From Trichoplax adhaerens (lineage: Eukaryota > Placozoa > Uniplacotomia > Trichoplacea > Trichoplacidae): 64,000 nucleotides of DNA. Both the position numbers and the translations under genes were made by a program. The stretch covers positions 1,206,074 through 1,270,073 of the forward strand of contig NW_002060954.1 of NCBI RefSeq assembly GCF_000150275.1, read 5' to 3'. The notes below the pieces were generated by a model. The model worked only from the letters and a program-made list of their open reading frames with translations. It was not told the origin of the DNA and ran no database searches. Below are positions 49,832 through 64,000 of the stretch, piece by piece (the first letter of the stretch is position 1; each line of letters begins with the position of its first letter).

Positions 49832-52800
49832 TTAGGAAGGATGTAAATCTAGAATCTGTTGTGTCATAACGTCACCTGATTGAAAAATTGTTGAAGATGA
49901 AGGCGGTTGATTTGATCCTTGCAGGAATGGATGATGATGTGGACCGCCAGCTCCGCGCACTGGTGGCGGTGGCGGCATCATGATAGGGTGATGTGTGGCT
50001 TGACCATGCTGTAGATATAGAGAAGATGAATGAGATCCAGCTGAGGTACTAGTCGTAGGACCGCGAATAACGTGAGGAATGGGCATAGCGGACATAGAAA
50101 CCACGGGATTGAGGCCAGGATCAGAGCCACATGTTCCCATGTTGAAGGGTACACTTGGTATACTACCAATATCATAAAATGGAGATTGCAAATGGTCTAT
50201 TCCGTAATTTGGTCCTACATGTGACGATGTCGGTGCTGACATTGCTCCAAATGATGGGTGACACTGACCAGACGGCTTTCGACGACGCGATTTCATAATA
50301 ACAGGTGGTTTACCGGTACGATTTGATGCATCGATCATTGGCTGTACAATTCTACGCCTTGCGTTAATAAACCTATGCATATTTATTACGTCATGATCAA
50401 TTAATCTAGTAAGTATCTATGCAGCTGATGTTTGGCATAAAGTAATAAACAGTAAAAACAGTTTAACACTTCATGCACTAAATAGAATATGTTCTGATTA
50501 GCGGGACTTAATTACTGTCAGAAATGAATAATGGCGGATTACGTAAAGTATTAAACTAGGATTCATTTTCTTAAAGAGCAGTACTATAATAGTTAATCCA
50601 ATACAAAAATCGTTCAATCCTAAGTGCTAACCTAGATACTGCAATTGAAATATAATTATAGTTTAGTGTCAATTCTTTGCAACTTATTGCATCTCAGGTA
50701 AATTCCACTTAAATCAAATTTAGAATAACTACTAATTTATGACATATACAGTATAGCAAATATGAACTAAATCTTGGTGGCAGGGAAAAGTATCGTATTC
50801 GAATTACGAAGTGTTACATTTGTATAACTTCTACATTACGATAACTTTAAGATACCACTTATATGAATATTTGTTGTACGTATTGGTACTGTATTGCATT
50901 GTATTACTGTTATTAGGCTGTATGCTATGCTGTATACTCGAATATACAGTATGTGTAAAGAATAAGATTTGCGCATAAATAGGTGGCAGAGTTAAGAATA
51001 AAGTCAGTTACGGGTTAGGGGTAAGCAGTGTGCTTTGACGTCTGCGCTCTAGACCAGCACATGCGAAGAGGCTGGTAGAACCTTTACCAAGTCGCAATAC
51101 GAAGCATGGACATGCCCAGGATTTACTGGCATATTACTGATATTTAGTAATCGAACGTACGCATAATTACAACCTTATTTCAAATTTTTAAAGTATTAAT
51201 GGTTGATTTTTTAAAAGCAAACTTCAAGAGTTTCAAAAGTGTTGTTGCAGTCAATTGTATATTATCGAAACAGTACCAATTATTGACTTGTAAAATAGTT
51301 AGACTGGTTTCTTCAGCTAACATTCGTTTTCTTTCTTCAGATGGATAAGGATGCTATTGGAAATTATTTAATAGTATGAGTATGCGACAATTATATAATT
51401 ACAGCTTATTTTAAAAATAAGTACTGCCAAGCCTGAAAGTTATTTTCGATTTACTAATTATTGTATTACCCCTGCCATTCTAATAAATTATAACTTATAA
51501 AATTAATGTATACACGTATCCTTATTGTTTTTAAATTCTTCTATCAAATTTTTAAATCGATCTGGACATAAGCGACATTAATATTTGGTTGAAAAGCAGT
51601 ATCAATCGGGCAAATCTTACTCCAAGGTTTTGAAATAACCAGGCTTTCATAACATTAGTTGCTGATTTTGGGAATATTCCTCTCTTCTTCCTCTTTTTGT
51701 TGCCTTTGTCGTCATCATCATCATCATCGATATTTGCATCTAGAGCAGTGAAATTATAACAGCAAATTAATATCGTAAATATGAGGCAAGAAAAATTGAC
51801 TGCAATCATTGGATGACAATTAACTCCCATTTTCTTAATACTCTTAGCTATTTGATGACTGCAACCAGTGAATATGAAAAATACAAGCAATTTATCATAT
51901 TTGATAAAAATTTTAAATACAGAAATTTAAGTTGCAGCGCTAATTATTGTAGTCAATCTTATTTACAAACGGTGTTATTAATAACAATAAGGTAACTGTA
52001 CGCTGGTGGTATTGGTTTCACTACGACCAAACTTTCAAAAAGTGCGGAACTATTTCACGAAGCTTTAATTGCAGAGCAGATAGTAAGTTGAGAGAACATT
52101 TCTTTACTTGGATATCAAAATACATCAAGTCGAAGGCAAACTTGCGCGATTGTGTTTGATACTCTGATCTTCGGATTTATTGTACTGTATGCTAGATTCG
52201 ATATAGTGCCAGTTACTCTTAAAATATAGCGCTTTAGCGGGCAAGAGATTATAATAAATTGTTAGCTTACGGTTACGAAGTATCTGTTCCATAGCAGCTG
52301 TAACATAGTTTTCGTATATGTCTTATTTAGAAATTTTATCAGCAATGCTTTATCTATGATGCCTTCTATGTTTTTATAGTTAATTGCGTAGTTGTATAAC
52401 ATATATGTACCGTAATGATAGCTAGACAATGTTTATGTAGTTTTACCATAGATTGACTGATCTTCAATAAAGTTTTGGTTCAATTTTATTTGAGAAACTA
52501 GAAGTTTATAGTAAACACCTAATAATGGGGAATTGTCAGTCGTAATGTAGGCAGATATTGGGAAGGAAAAGCTTGGCCGCAGATTTGTAGTTGTATAAGA
52601 ACTCTTTTAGTAGTTTAAAGTTTTCTCGTCACAAATTTCGGTGTTGTAACACTTACCTGTTACATTAAGTGGACTAGAATGGGTGGAAGACTGAGCGGGC
52701 GTTTGATGCTGCGGTATAGGCCAATTAGTTATGTTGCTTGGCTATTAGTGGAATAAGTAATTACAAAAATATAATATTAATAGGAGGACCGAGTTAAAGA

Positions 52801-55800
52801 TAAAATAACCCCTACTTTGATAATTTTGTATCGATAACAAGAAGCAGAAACCGATCACAAAGTACAAATACAAAAGTTCTGCACGTATAACGCAACAAGA
52901 ATACAATTGAACTAATCATAATGCACCGACTAAATCTTGAGAAATTAGGCGATTATTGCGAATACAATGACATATGTGATTACGCATAAATTCTTTTATC
53001 AGTTAGCTAAATTTGTTAATGTTACTGACATATGACAAATAATGATGGTATTTTATTATTAAGATCGCGTTTTAAATGACAATAAAGATCCTGAAAGCAA
53101 ACATTTCGAGAAGATCACGGAAAGTTCCCTGCAGTGTAGCCAAAATTGTCACACGTTATCATTTTTACGAAATTTGATAAGATTATTATTCAGATATAGC
53201 AGATAGACACGATTTAATTTTCTAGACGATTACATTAGACAAAGTAACCGCCTAATTCCTCCGTTATTAACGCTATCTAGCAAGACTAAGTTAAAATGTA
53301 GGACATACGTATAGAATACACTGTAAGCTTAATGGCTGCTGATAGTCACGCTGAAATTATTCTCACCGAAAGAAAAAGTCGATACAAACCGTATGGGCAA
53401 AACAGATGATGTATCTTATCCTATTAGATTACTATAGGTGCTGTAGTCGACTTAGAGATAAATGAATAATAAATTCTACTCCACTTTATCCGAACTCGGT
53501 TTCCCGCCCGATATAGAACTGACTTAGGTGCACCATAATTTAAACATACAATAAGTTACAGAACAGGATTACTTAAAAATTTCTGGGATATGCTAATATT
53601 TCAGAAATACTCGAACACCAGCAAAAAGCGTTTAGTGCATTAAAGTAATAGTCCAAGTAAATTTTATTGATGTGATAGTCACGGCAGTTAAATTATCTAT
53701 TAGATTCATATTGTGTACGAGCAAGGTTAAATTCACACTTTCAATACTGCAGAAATTATCAAGTTGGATTTCAATTCAATTATAACTTCATCGACTGTTA
53801 GAACATTGGCGTAAGCGGTGAATATTTTGGTTATGTGGTTCAGTAGGTCTGATCTACCGTTAGAGGGACAATAAAAGTATAAATTTTCCGTTTATGCTAC
53901 GAAAATCTTCATAAAAGTCGCTGATAATAAATTTGAAATTGTCTGTTGCAGTTGAAAAAGTGATATCTATGTATCATAATCTAGGCTATTATCTTGTGAA
54001 ATTATCATAAAAGAAACAGATTGTTATAGATACGAGTAGTGCTGGTAACAAGCTCATAATGACTTTTAAGGGATATTTTAAGTTGTTTGAACTCACTATT
54101 TTCAAATGATCGTATTCGTATAAAAATTCTACTAATGTTCTTCGCATTGCAGTTTTATCAGTTATGAACAGTTAAGTAAGCTTACTAAGTGAATCTTAAG
54201 TCTACTTGCTATTAGAAACCCGAAAGCAACTACTCGTACATAATAGAATACTGTAGTTCAACCAGTTTTTCCTTTTCTTACAAAGTTGATCAACTGCTAT
54301 GGCATTTGACGAAAATTAAAAATATTAAAGGACAATTCTGAAAATTGAACTCCGCACCTCCAATAAGCATTGAAGAACTGTTAATCATGGACAGATTAAT
54401 GTAATGATATTAGATTGTTGTATCAACAAACCATGTATTCGCTAGGCATAATAATTAATAGAGTCTGACACCTTGATAAAAACTAAATTGAATTTTAACC
54501 GTAATCTGTAAGAGAAGTGAGTGATAGCTGAAAATCTTTCATCGTAAATCAAGATATAATAGCGTCATCTAGTATTATCATGACGACTATCAGGATTTTT
54601 CCCTTTCTAACTCAATCGAAACCTATCAACCCTTAACAGGTATTAATGATAAAGGTCAATATTACATTGTAGGACAAGGATCAGTCGAGCTATAAAATGA
54701 ATAATACATATAGAACTCGAATCAAAATAATTACAGTTTACCTTTCAGCGATTTATGTAAGCAGCTTTAGATATTTAATGATACTAATATGTAGTATAAA
54801 ATTTAAAAGTTTCAATAGTATAATCAATTAGATCCTAGCACTAAGTACAAGCACATGCAAATATAGATTATATAAGTCACATTTTAAGCACGTACTTTTT
54901 TGATCAGCCAAGATAGACGCATCTTTTCATGTTTAATCTATAGAACACTTAAAATAATAGCTTACTTGCGAACTTGCTACAGGAAATTGACCATGTGATT
55001 CGTCCAATTCATGTGGTAATTTCACAGTATTTGGATTTCGTCGTTGATTCATGATTAAATCACCTGGCATACGAGTCTTTAATGCTTCAATATAACGCTT
55101 GCAGAAGTTATCACACAATTCGTGCACCTGTACAGCATTATTGTTTCATAAGTATTAAATGATAGCTTGTCGAAAAATGTTAATGATAATAAACAAAAAC
55201 TTTTAGCTTTATCTCTATGGCTAAATATAAAAAATAAATTGGGAAAGGTCGAGAAAAAGATGTACAATGCAATGCTTATTTATCATAAGGTAGAAAGAAG
55301 AGAAGTGGGTGTATGAGAATGAAAGTTGATGAAAACTTAATTATTATCATAATTTGTTATGTTTAATCCAAAAAGATACCACCTTTGATTTACTATTTTA
55401 CTTGAAAATGAATGCTGACAATCTAAAGTTAGCTTCAATAAGATTGCTTTATCGTAGGCATAATTAAATTGAAAATTTGAAGTTAACTCATTCTAACATA
55501 TTTTGTTTTTGAGTTCGAAGTCTAATCTATCGTAAACGACAGACTAGATTTATTATAATTTAGACCTAAGGGATGCAACTACTTAGAAAAAATATTAATT
55601 GTGATCATTTGTATCACTTGATATTTAAATGTTACACAAGTCATGAAATGACTGAAAGGAATTACTAGAACACAAATGAAGAAATCAAAAGAAAATATTG
55701 AATATTAAAATATTCTGCGCTAATAAAAATACTCATAAGATTTTGCTTAATTTACTAAAGTAGATTTCTAAATTATTTGAGTAGTTTGAATTACAATTCT

Positions 55801-58800
55801 AAATGCTATAAATGAATAGTTGTTATGTGTGCACATATGATTTAAAACTGTAGATCGCTACAGTATCATCTAAAATTCGAGATAAAATCAAATTTTAAAT
55901 TGGAAAGTATAAAATTAAATTCAAATGATAACGAATAAAAAAAGAATTAAAGTATACGGATATTAACCTCCACCCTATCATATGTCTCTAGTATTGCTCA
56001 AAGTACTAACTGTTAACATAGCATAAATTTGGTTAAAAAATAAATCCTACCAGTAGACTAAATACCGTAAGCAGCAAATCGAGAATTAGCATGATATTAA
56101 AAGTCATCGTATCTTGAATTACGGTATGTAATAAAGTTAGAAGTAAGTAACTAAGTATATTTTAAATTTTGTTCATTTAATTTTATAAATAAAAAAGATC
56201 TTTGAATGAACTGTAACCCAAGACTAATTCACTATTTTAAATACCTAACAGTACCTCATTAGTGCATGCATTTCAAGAATTATCATTCTCATTGCTAAAT
56301 TAATCACTCCTGTACGGTGTTTTAAGCAACTTAATAAGGCTGTTCACATAAAACAAAAAATAAAATTATAAAATACCTTAATTTGCCTTCAAAGAAAGAG
56401 ATTTTAGTCTACGCGTTTCATGATTCAGATGAAGATCAGTAAACAAAATACAAGCGCTGATAGAATAAGATAGTGAATCTTATTAATTTGAAATAAAGAC
56501 TGGGTGAAGAGATAAGTGCGCTTATACTTAATCTGAATTGTTGATCAATAACTTCGTAATTTGATATGATTTAATATGATAAAATTATTGTGACTATGGG
56601 ATCTCATACATAAAGTGATAGCCAATCATTGCGTTATTATTAAATTCCGATTGCGATCAATAGATTGTCATATAAATAAGAAGAAATTATTATAACTCCT
56701 GACAAAATTTGAGAATAATAAGACATGGTCAATCAATATATCAAAATGAGATCATGAAAGTAATCAATAATTAATTGTAGTTATCCACTCGGCTATGCTT
56801 TTCTTGAACGACTCCTCTGGCAGAATTATTTTTAACTTTATCAATTATAATTAAACATTTTTAGACTTTCTGCCTATTAGATAATTTTTGATACGATAAT
56901 GAATTTGAATACTACTTATCAAATCTTAGATACATCATAAGTTTTCGCAGTAACTAAGTAATATTATAAAATATCGCATCGATAGGCAAAAATTACTAAA
57001 TATGAAGAGTCTACATGAACATTTAATATAGTACATTTAATATCAAGCTTACTAATAAAGTATTGACTGAAAATAGTTGCATTATATGCTAAAAATATGA
57101 AACTGACTTAAAGCAAATACAGTTTTATATCTAATGAAGTAAATAAACACAGGAGCCATAGTGTTAATTACCATGAATTTTACAATAATCCTGAAGTGAT
57201 TCATGAAGCATTTTAATAATATCCTATGAACAATAAAATCTAACATAGCTTAAAATATATGTGTAAGGTAATTAATTTATCGATTATTAAAGGAATATAG
57301 TAGTTATCACGCAACAAATATTAGACACTAATAAGCAAATTCCCCAACTATGATATGATCATTTCCATTGCTTAATATAATTAATAATTGCTATTACGAA
57401 AACATATTATAGAATTTATTATAAATATTCTTTGGCTAAAGATGAATCTCCCATATAATGCATGTATACTTTTAGGTATAAAATGATGCATACTGCATAC
57501 AGTTGTTCGTACATTAATTATTCCCGATAACTATCTAATAACTTAAAAATTAACCATTTCGGATAAAATCATAATTAAATTATTCGTATGCTAAGGGGTA
57601 ATATAGTAGATTATTTCATTGAGGGCTTGACATGTTTATAATGATTTTGCTTTTTATTTGCTCATTAAACATGAAACGGCTAATTGTGTGATAGGCGATT
57701 TCAAGGATTATTAGACTTTACGTGGCACTACAAATTAAAACATACATCAGAAAGTATATGTACGCGTAATTATTATATAATGTAAAATGAGAGCTAGAGA
57801 GATAGAAATCAGCTATCATCGCAAATATCGTGTAATCCACGTCTATAAAACTCAGAATTTAAGCCTTAGCGAAAACTAGTTAACAGTCTCTAAAATGTAT
57901 TTTACTGCTCTTACATCCTTAATAAAAAAATTGGTGCATATTATAATTCATTCTTGGGTTAGTGAATCGTATTGCCCTTCTTTTGCAACATGTTTAGAAA
58001 TTAGTAAATTGCTTGAAAACGTATAATGATTACAGTACGGTTTCAATACTGATAATGTGCTTATATCATGAATGAATCATCCATCGCCTAGTAGTGAAAA
58101 TTTATTTACTAACGCTCCCTGCAATTGAATTTTAATTTAAAAATTACTTATAAATCGTTTTCAAAACTTAAATTGTCAATCAATCAGTTCTGGTAGTCTT
58201 CGATAGAGTAAACAATTTCAGAATTGAAAATACGTTAATTATTCCAGTTATGATGCTATCATGTACGCAGTATTTCTCTTTTACTTTAATTAGCTGAAAA
58301 GATTTATCATTCATGGTATTAATACAGGGAGTAACAATGTTACAAGCAAGTGATACATAAAACGACGTTATAGTATTTCATGCTGATTTCACAACAACGC
58401 TGCCTAATTCGCTTGTGACACAGTAGAATCTCACTAAACTGAACAACTCTTAAAATATGTCAACTTTTAGAAGACTTTAATTTCGTAGTACTTCGAGTAC
58501 ATATCAATATAAGAAACTGTCACAGCTACAATTAAATCAATATTTGTCATATCTTTCTAAATTCTCTCTTATAGCCTTGATAACGAATCAATTATTGATT
58601 AAAAATTGTCAATCGACGGCAGTGATCTGATTTGAACAAATCAAGACAGAAGCTTTAACATCTAGGTTGAGGGTACTTCTCCCCATTTAGACATAAGTAA
58701 GTGCCAATGCACTTCTAAATTCTAAGCAATATGAAAAGGATCGATCAAATTGAAATGAGGAAGAGTGTAATTGAATGGCAATAGTTCAAATCTAACAATC

Positions 58801-61800
58801 TAGTTATCATCGAGTTTTGACAACAAACGAAAGTTAAAATTATCTTACACGGTGAAATTAAAACATTACTCTGTCTGCATTAGTAATTAATAAAAATAGA
58901 TTACAGCGAATTCGAACTACTTACGTTGTTATTATTACAATATCATTAAAGAGAAGTAAAAACTGATTAATGTTTAACTAAAGTATCTTAGCTGCTTGTA
59001 AATTGTAATAGCGCAAATAAGTGGGAAAGACTGTAGTGACATTCTCCAAAATGTACATATATACCTTAGTAGATATAACCATATTTCATTATAAAATACC
59101 GTACATGTGAGTACAAAACGAAATATGTGTCACACTGCAATTTTCATACGGAATACAAAGTGATTGTTAGGTCTAATTATGATTCAAATTCTTGTATATT
59201 AACTTGCAGAAATTATTTCATAACAAAATAACTTAATTTTACAAAGATACCAATCCGTGACTTAGTGACCTAACTTTGAACATATGTCATCTGGATTGCT
59301 ATTAGCTTTAAGGCTCAATTAGCTAAATTAATTGCAGTAGTGATGATATTCAAAGACTATGTAGTGATGTTATACCCTGCATCTTCATGCTGGTGTCACG
59401 GTACGCCGTTACTAATTAAGTAACTGTAAATTAATGAATGCTTATGAATAGATAAGATAAGGTTATGTGCTATGTTTTAATGCGCTTGTAGCTGATAATA
59501 GGATGGTAGAAATGAGATAAAAATAGAAGTTGTTAGCAGTTAATTTACTGTAGGTTTATAAGGTATGTTAATCTCTAAAAATTGAGCTGTATATGGATGA
59601 AGGTTAAGTGTCTTAACACCTGATAGCTTGTAGCTATCTAAGTCTGAGGATATCGACATGTATATTTAGTAATGGTATTATACTAATTAATGTAACTTGT
59701 AAAGCATGAATTCTCACTCGTTAATATTGGAATTCACTGTAGAAACCTATTTAAGCGCGTGTGTTTGTAGAATAAAGTAAGTAATTGCTCAAGAAACGGC
59801 AAGACTCATATCGTGAAGAATAGTGTAATAATTAGTCAGTTGTCTGTGGAGATCAGCCGAGAAATGGAGTTCTCAAATACTTCTCTCATAGAAACTGAAA
59901 GTACTGGGAGAAATAGCCCAAGTTTTAAGTAACTACACTAGAGTTCTTTACTTTCCTTTGCCACAAGTGAGGGTTGTGACAGCTGGCTGGTGAACTCTAT
60001 TCTATTATCGAAAATGCTTTTATACTCATGATGAATACTGTAGCGGCAAAATAATGAAAGATATTTAGATTAAGTTGATTATAAAGATTACTATCATTGA
60101 TAAATGATATTCCTTCCACATTGACTAGAATCTATTAGATAAGAGATTGAACTTAAGAATTTTAACATATCAGACTTTAAACATGCAGATCAATACATTA
60201 TAATAGGAGTTCTCTTCTATAATATATAATTAACCGGTTATAATAGACCATTCTATTCGATTAATAGTCTAATACTTTTTCGATGACGTAGGTACACTTA
60301 GATGTGGGACTTGCGACTCATAAAGACATGGTATAAGATATGAAGGTCTAGGGTTTTGCCATAGCTAATTTCTGAAGCCTATTCAAGCGAATGTAGACGT
60401 CTGAAGTCGATAGTGCTATTTACATTAAATAAAATGATGTAATAAATTGCGGTATAATATTCTAAAAATGGTAATATTGTACTGTAGCGAACTAGATCGA
60501 AATTTCTCAATCAGTCTTAAATAATTGAATGGAAACTGGATAATGCCAGGGCAGGCAAACGATAATAAAAAATTGTTCAGTGAGCTTCTTATAAATAATA
60601 TAGTACATATTAATGGTTAAACCTAGTGATAGTATCGCAGTACGATACTTAAGCGATTCTGCCATAAGTATTTAAATTAATATAACAGGGACGCAGTGTC
60701 CTGTAAGGCACCGAAACGATAATGCCACGCTCCGATTGGCAAATGGCTGACACATACGACCTTTTATAAGATTATGCAGTAATATACTATATTTTGGGTA
60801 ACTATTAATAATTTCTGTTAATATTTACCTAAATAGATCTAATGTTCATATAATGCAGTAGCTATTTTATAGATTAAAATTCTGTATAGTATGAACGAAG
60901 CGATATCAAATTTATATTTGTACCTGTTGCCTTTTAACACTGTACTTTCTCGGACTGCAGTTATTTTATTAGATGAAATAACCTGTAGCACTAACAAATC
61001 TCTTGAATATGGAATAAAATTGATTGAGTAACGAAAAGTCAATAGAACACATTACAATAAGTAAATTGCAATGCTCTTTACTGTGAGGCATTTAAGATAG
61101 CCGGAAGGAAATCTAAACTCAGACTATTGACAACATAGATTTTTCTCTTCGTTCTAGATAATGTATAAAGTTCTGTAAATACGTACTAATTTTTTTCTTA
61201 TTTAGTGATAAACTATAAAAGTTGAATTGTAGTGCAATGAGCACAGTATGATTACTTATAGACTAGTTTTATTCTTTTTACGACAATGCAAATCTTTTCT
61301 TAATAATTAAATTATGATGTGATGCTCTCTATACTCGTGTCTTCGGTCACTATACCAGGTATACTGTAGAATGTAGTCTTTAAAATTTGGCCATTGACAT
61401 TGAATTACTGAATAATCTATAAACTATGATGATAAAAAGTAAAATTGGTTTTCCTGTCACGATGTAAATACTTTATATATGAATTTCAGCAATTAAGTTG
61501 AATCTAAAAACCATGTACAAATAAAGTACTAGACAAATATGAAAATATTTCATGTTAAATTTACTCTTATTTGTTTGCGTCAAAGACTAAGAAGTTATAG
61601 TTGAAAATTATACATTTTTATCAATTTCTAATCGAATATACTAATGATAAAGTAAATAGTATCAGACAATCATTTTTAGTAAGATTTCTCTATACTCATC
61701 AAACTATAATATAGGTTTTGAAGACATAATTGATTACAGTAACATGACACTCATAAAAGTAATAACCTCCTCAAGTACTAAATTACTAGAATGGCTGATC

Positions 61801-63003
61801 AAAAGCTACGAAAATAGCCATACTGGTTTGAGCATTAGCAGTACAATATATTGGCGATTTTTTGTAGAGAAAAAGATGACTGTCAGAGATGATGTTAACA
61901 CAATTACATTTAGATCATAATGAAGACAAATAGGTTATATTGGCATTAAGTAGCGAGAACTATGAGGGATTGATGAAAGTAGAAAAGACATATGGAAGGA
62001 AAGTAAAAAGAATTCAGCTGCACAAGTCATCGATCGACACCCAGTACGGCATTTGACTTAGTACTAGATAATGACGTCTCTCATTTATACCGCGCAGAGT
62101 CTAAGCGAGTAAAATGATATAGCGACAAAAACAAATTGATCGTTGATGATGACAGTTATAGGAATATTAATGATGGAAATAAAAGAAATTAATGATTTTA
62201 CTATCATCTGAACTCATACTCCTAGTTATGTCCAGGAAGAGAGTTTAAAGCAAGACAGGAGGAGAAAAGGATGGAAGATTTATGGTTAGCTGAAGAATAA
62301 CCAATAGAGTGTTCGATCATTTCAAGGTTTATATCAAAATATAACTGTAGATAATATGCAGCAACTAAGATTCTTGTTATTTTTTCTTTGTTCATAATTT
62401 GATAAGATCGATCAACTACAATTATTAAGTAAATATTAAATAGGAGAAAATATCTAATTTGATCGTGTTTGCATTATTCTTTAGTTAATAATATTAAGAT
62501 TATCAATTTATATAAAGTAATTATTTTTCAATAGTTATTAGAAATATAAAGAAGAAAAACAGACTGATAAGTTCTGTTTGGATAAATCGAACATCTACAC
62601 TGTTAACATAATAGAAAACATAAAAAATAAAATAAAATTTTAAAGATAAAGTGTATGTGGATAAATAGTCGAAAAATTACAGATTAGAAATGTAAAATTT
62701 ATTCTAGTTGATGAGAAAACTAGATTACTTCTTACCTATTAACGGACGATATATTGATGCACGAAACAGTTAACACGAATAAGTGAGAAAGAAAAACACA
62801 GACAAGATGTAAACGCGTAAAAATGAAAGACACAGACCAAGAAAGGCAGTGCAATGTATAGAAGTGATATTTCTGTATGAATATCTATGTTGTAACAATA
62901 AATTGATCAAGTTGATCCAGATAGTTGATGTTGTAAGCTTTACACGCCTTACCTTCTCTATTTCAATTAAATGGAATCGTAAAACTTGGATTGCTTGAAT
63001 CAC
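49832..63003 (-). CDS. MEIS: MEIS/homothorax-class TALE homeobox transcription factor, 5' end outside the window
   Basis: DNA-binding partner of PBX and Hox-type proteins, nuclear. Exons in transcript order: 63003-62953, 55127-54966, 52708-52657, 51739-51621, 51353-51277, 50372-49832; phases agree, giving 333 residues. The first two encode the end of the conserved MEIS/PREP N-terminal domain ([16 protein letters not shown], then [20 protein letters not shown]). A linker exon is Ser/Pro-rich and the next begins with a run of seven Asp. The TALE homeodomain runs from [11 protein letters not shown] through [11 protein letters not shown] (three-residue loop extension) to [20 protein letters not shown]; recognition-helix residues W, F, N and R are intact. 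The C-terminal tail is rich in Pro, His and Ser. The start codon and the front of the N-terminal domain must lie beyond 64000. The ID...QPMID sequence after the homeodomain marks MEIS rather than PREP/PKNOX. Confidence 0.95.
52709..54965 (-). other. MEIS intron, 2.3 kb, no feature seen
   Basis: Separates the N-terminal-domain exon from the 52-base Ser/Pro linker exon. No ORF or repeat of note. Confidence 0.7.
55128..62952 (-). other. MEIS intron, 7.8 kb, within the conserved N-terminal domain
   Basis: Longest gene-free stretch of the window. No credible ORF, RNA gene or transposon was seen. MEIS genes in other animals carry long introns with developmental enhancers, so regulatory sequence is a reasonable inference but is not visible as such. 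Confidence 0.75.
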
Positions 63004-64000
63004 CTACAGCCAAGAACAAAACAATAATTCAATCAATGCAATAAAAAGAAATTAAAGAAATATAATTACATTACAGAATCGAAATTAAAAATCAATCTCT
63101 TACATCATTAAAAAAAAACAATTAATCATTATTTTATCCTGTTAACAATTGTTGTTATTCGCCAAACAACAATTTATTATTGTTTAAAATAGATGGAAAT
63201 GAATACTATTGTCATAATTATCAAAACACGTTTCTCATTTTCGCCGTATTCGACCATGGAATACTTGATGCGATATTATTATCCTGCTCCACCGCAAGAT
63301 CAGAAATTTAAATTTCAGTTACATTATATTGGTGTCTATGATCATCTGTACAAATCTCAATGTAAAACTTAAATTAATATTTGAAAATTGGTCAGAAACA
63401 TCTCTAACTAGACAATAAAATCTGTTCTAGTCAAAATTAGAAAATTATATGAAATCTAATCCAAAAACTCTGCTAGGAATGAAAAGACATAAAATTAATA
63501 AGAGATACAATATGTAACAAGCTTTAAATCTTACAGTAATTAAGTTAATTCGGTTAGAAAATGCATCAGTTATCGTAGCAAGCGCATACACATAACGATG
63601 GAGGTAAGGGTTTATTTTTATCTTCCATATATTTAATCATGTTGTAAAAATATAATAATTAAGATGTATAAAGCTAATGAAAGACAAAGAATGTAGAGTC
63701 GACTAAAGTTAATTTTCTCATACTTCGAAATTATCCAAATTTTTTACAGATTCTTATTGAATTATCTATAAAATTATGTATTACTCTATTACGGTAACTT
63801 TAATTGTTACTATCCTCGTTCAACATTTCCATGAAATTTCATACCTTACAACAACAGCATTTATGAATTTATAAAGAGAATTTATTTCTAAAACAATGGA
63901 CTACAATTTGACTGCGTAACTCTATTTAAGGTTGTTGTTTGAACTGTTTTATAGATTAAAGATAGAGTAAAGGGAGAGAGATTGCATGCGATAGTCATTA
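63004..64000 (-). other. MEIS intron continuing out of the window
   Basis: The exon at 63003 begins with acceptor GGCTGTAG in phase 0. I searched the remaining kilobase for the preceding exon, which should end ELDxL, and did not find it. Confidence 0.6.

Noticed and set aside
55128-62952. A nested gene in the large MEIS intron
   Set aside because: The few open frames there (for example 60839-61042) are short, AT-driven and without motifs or splice-linked neighbours.

Overview
This window is intron-rich, AT-rich nuclear DNA (roughly two thirds A+T by eye) from an early-branching animal. It has canonical GT-AG introns and carries one tRNA gene and seven protein genes, and every protein gene has a recognisable animal orthologue: a Notch ligand of the Delta type, a novel-type protein kinase C, a steroid 5-alpha-reductase, DNAAF10/WDR92, GADD45GIP1/CRIF1, CDIN1 and a MEIS-class TALE homeobox gene. 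A Notch ligand, a nPKC and MEIS together indicate a metazoan. The base composition, modest intergenic spaces and orthologue content fit a placozoan such as Trichoplax best, but a cnidarian or sponge cannot be excluded from sequence alone. Most real exons are far too short to stand out as long open frames, so the gene models below were built by joining splice sites with compatible phases and checking the product against known families.

Layout. 344-12208 (+): Delta ligand, 13 coding exons, three long 5' introns followed by a compact EGF-repeat region. 12209-17150: no gene recognised. 17180-17785: decayed Helitron N-terminal relic. 19201-31939 (-): novel protein kinase C, 16 coding exons; a C2 domain was not found. 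34731-35070: palindromic ACAGT/ACTGT pentamer array just before SRD5A. 35136-36812 (+): steroid 5-alpha-reductase with a GC-AG intron. 37463-39646 (-): DNAAF10, convergent with SRD5A. 39647-40336: compact divergent promoter region, rich in the same pentamer. 40337-41157 (+): GADD45GIP1. About 42.2-43.2 kb: more pentamer arrays. 44266-47177 (+, 5' end unresolved): CDIN1. 48154-48225 (+): tRNA-Ala(CGC). 49832-63003 (-, 5' end outside the window): MEIS homeobox gene with very long introns.

The genes do not form one pathway. The most striking larger-scale signal is gene order: CDIN1 and MEIS lie tail to tail, as I recall CDIN1 (C15orf41) and MEIS2 do in human 15q14. This suggests a metazoan-old linkage, probably held by MEIS regulatory DNA. 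The second signal is the pentamer array, which recurs around gene starts between 34 and 44 kb and is essentially absent elsewhere in the window. I found no CRISPR, operon-like or other clearly new multi-gene system.
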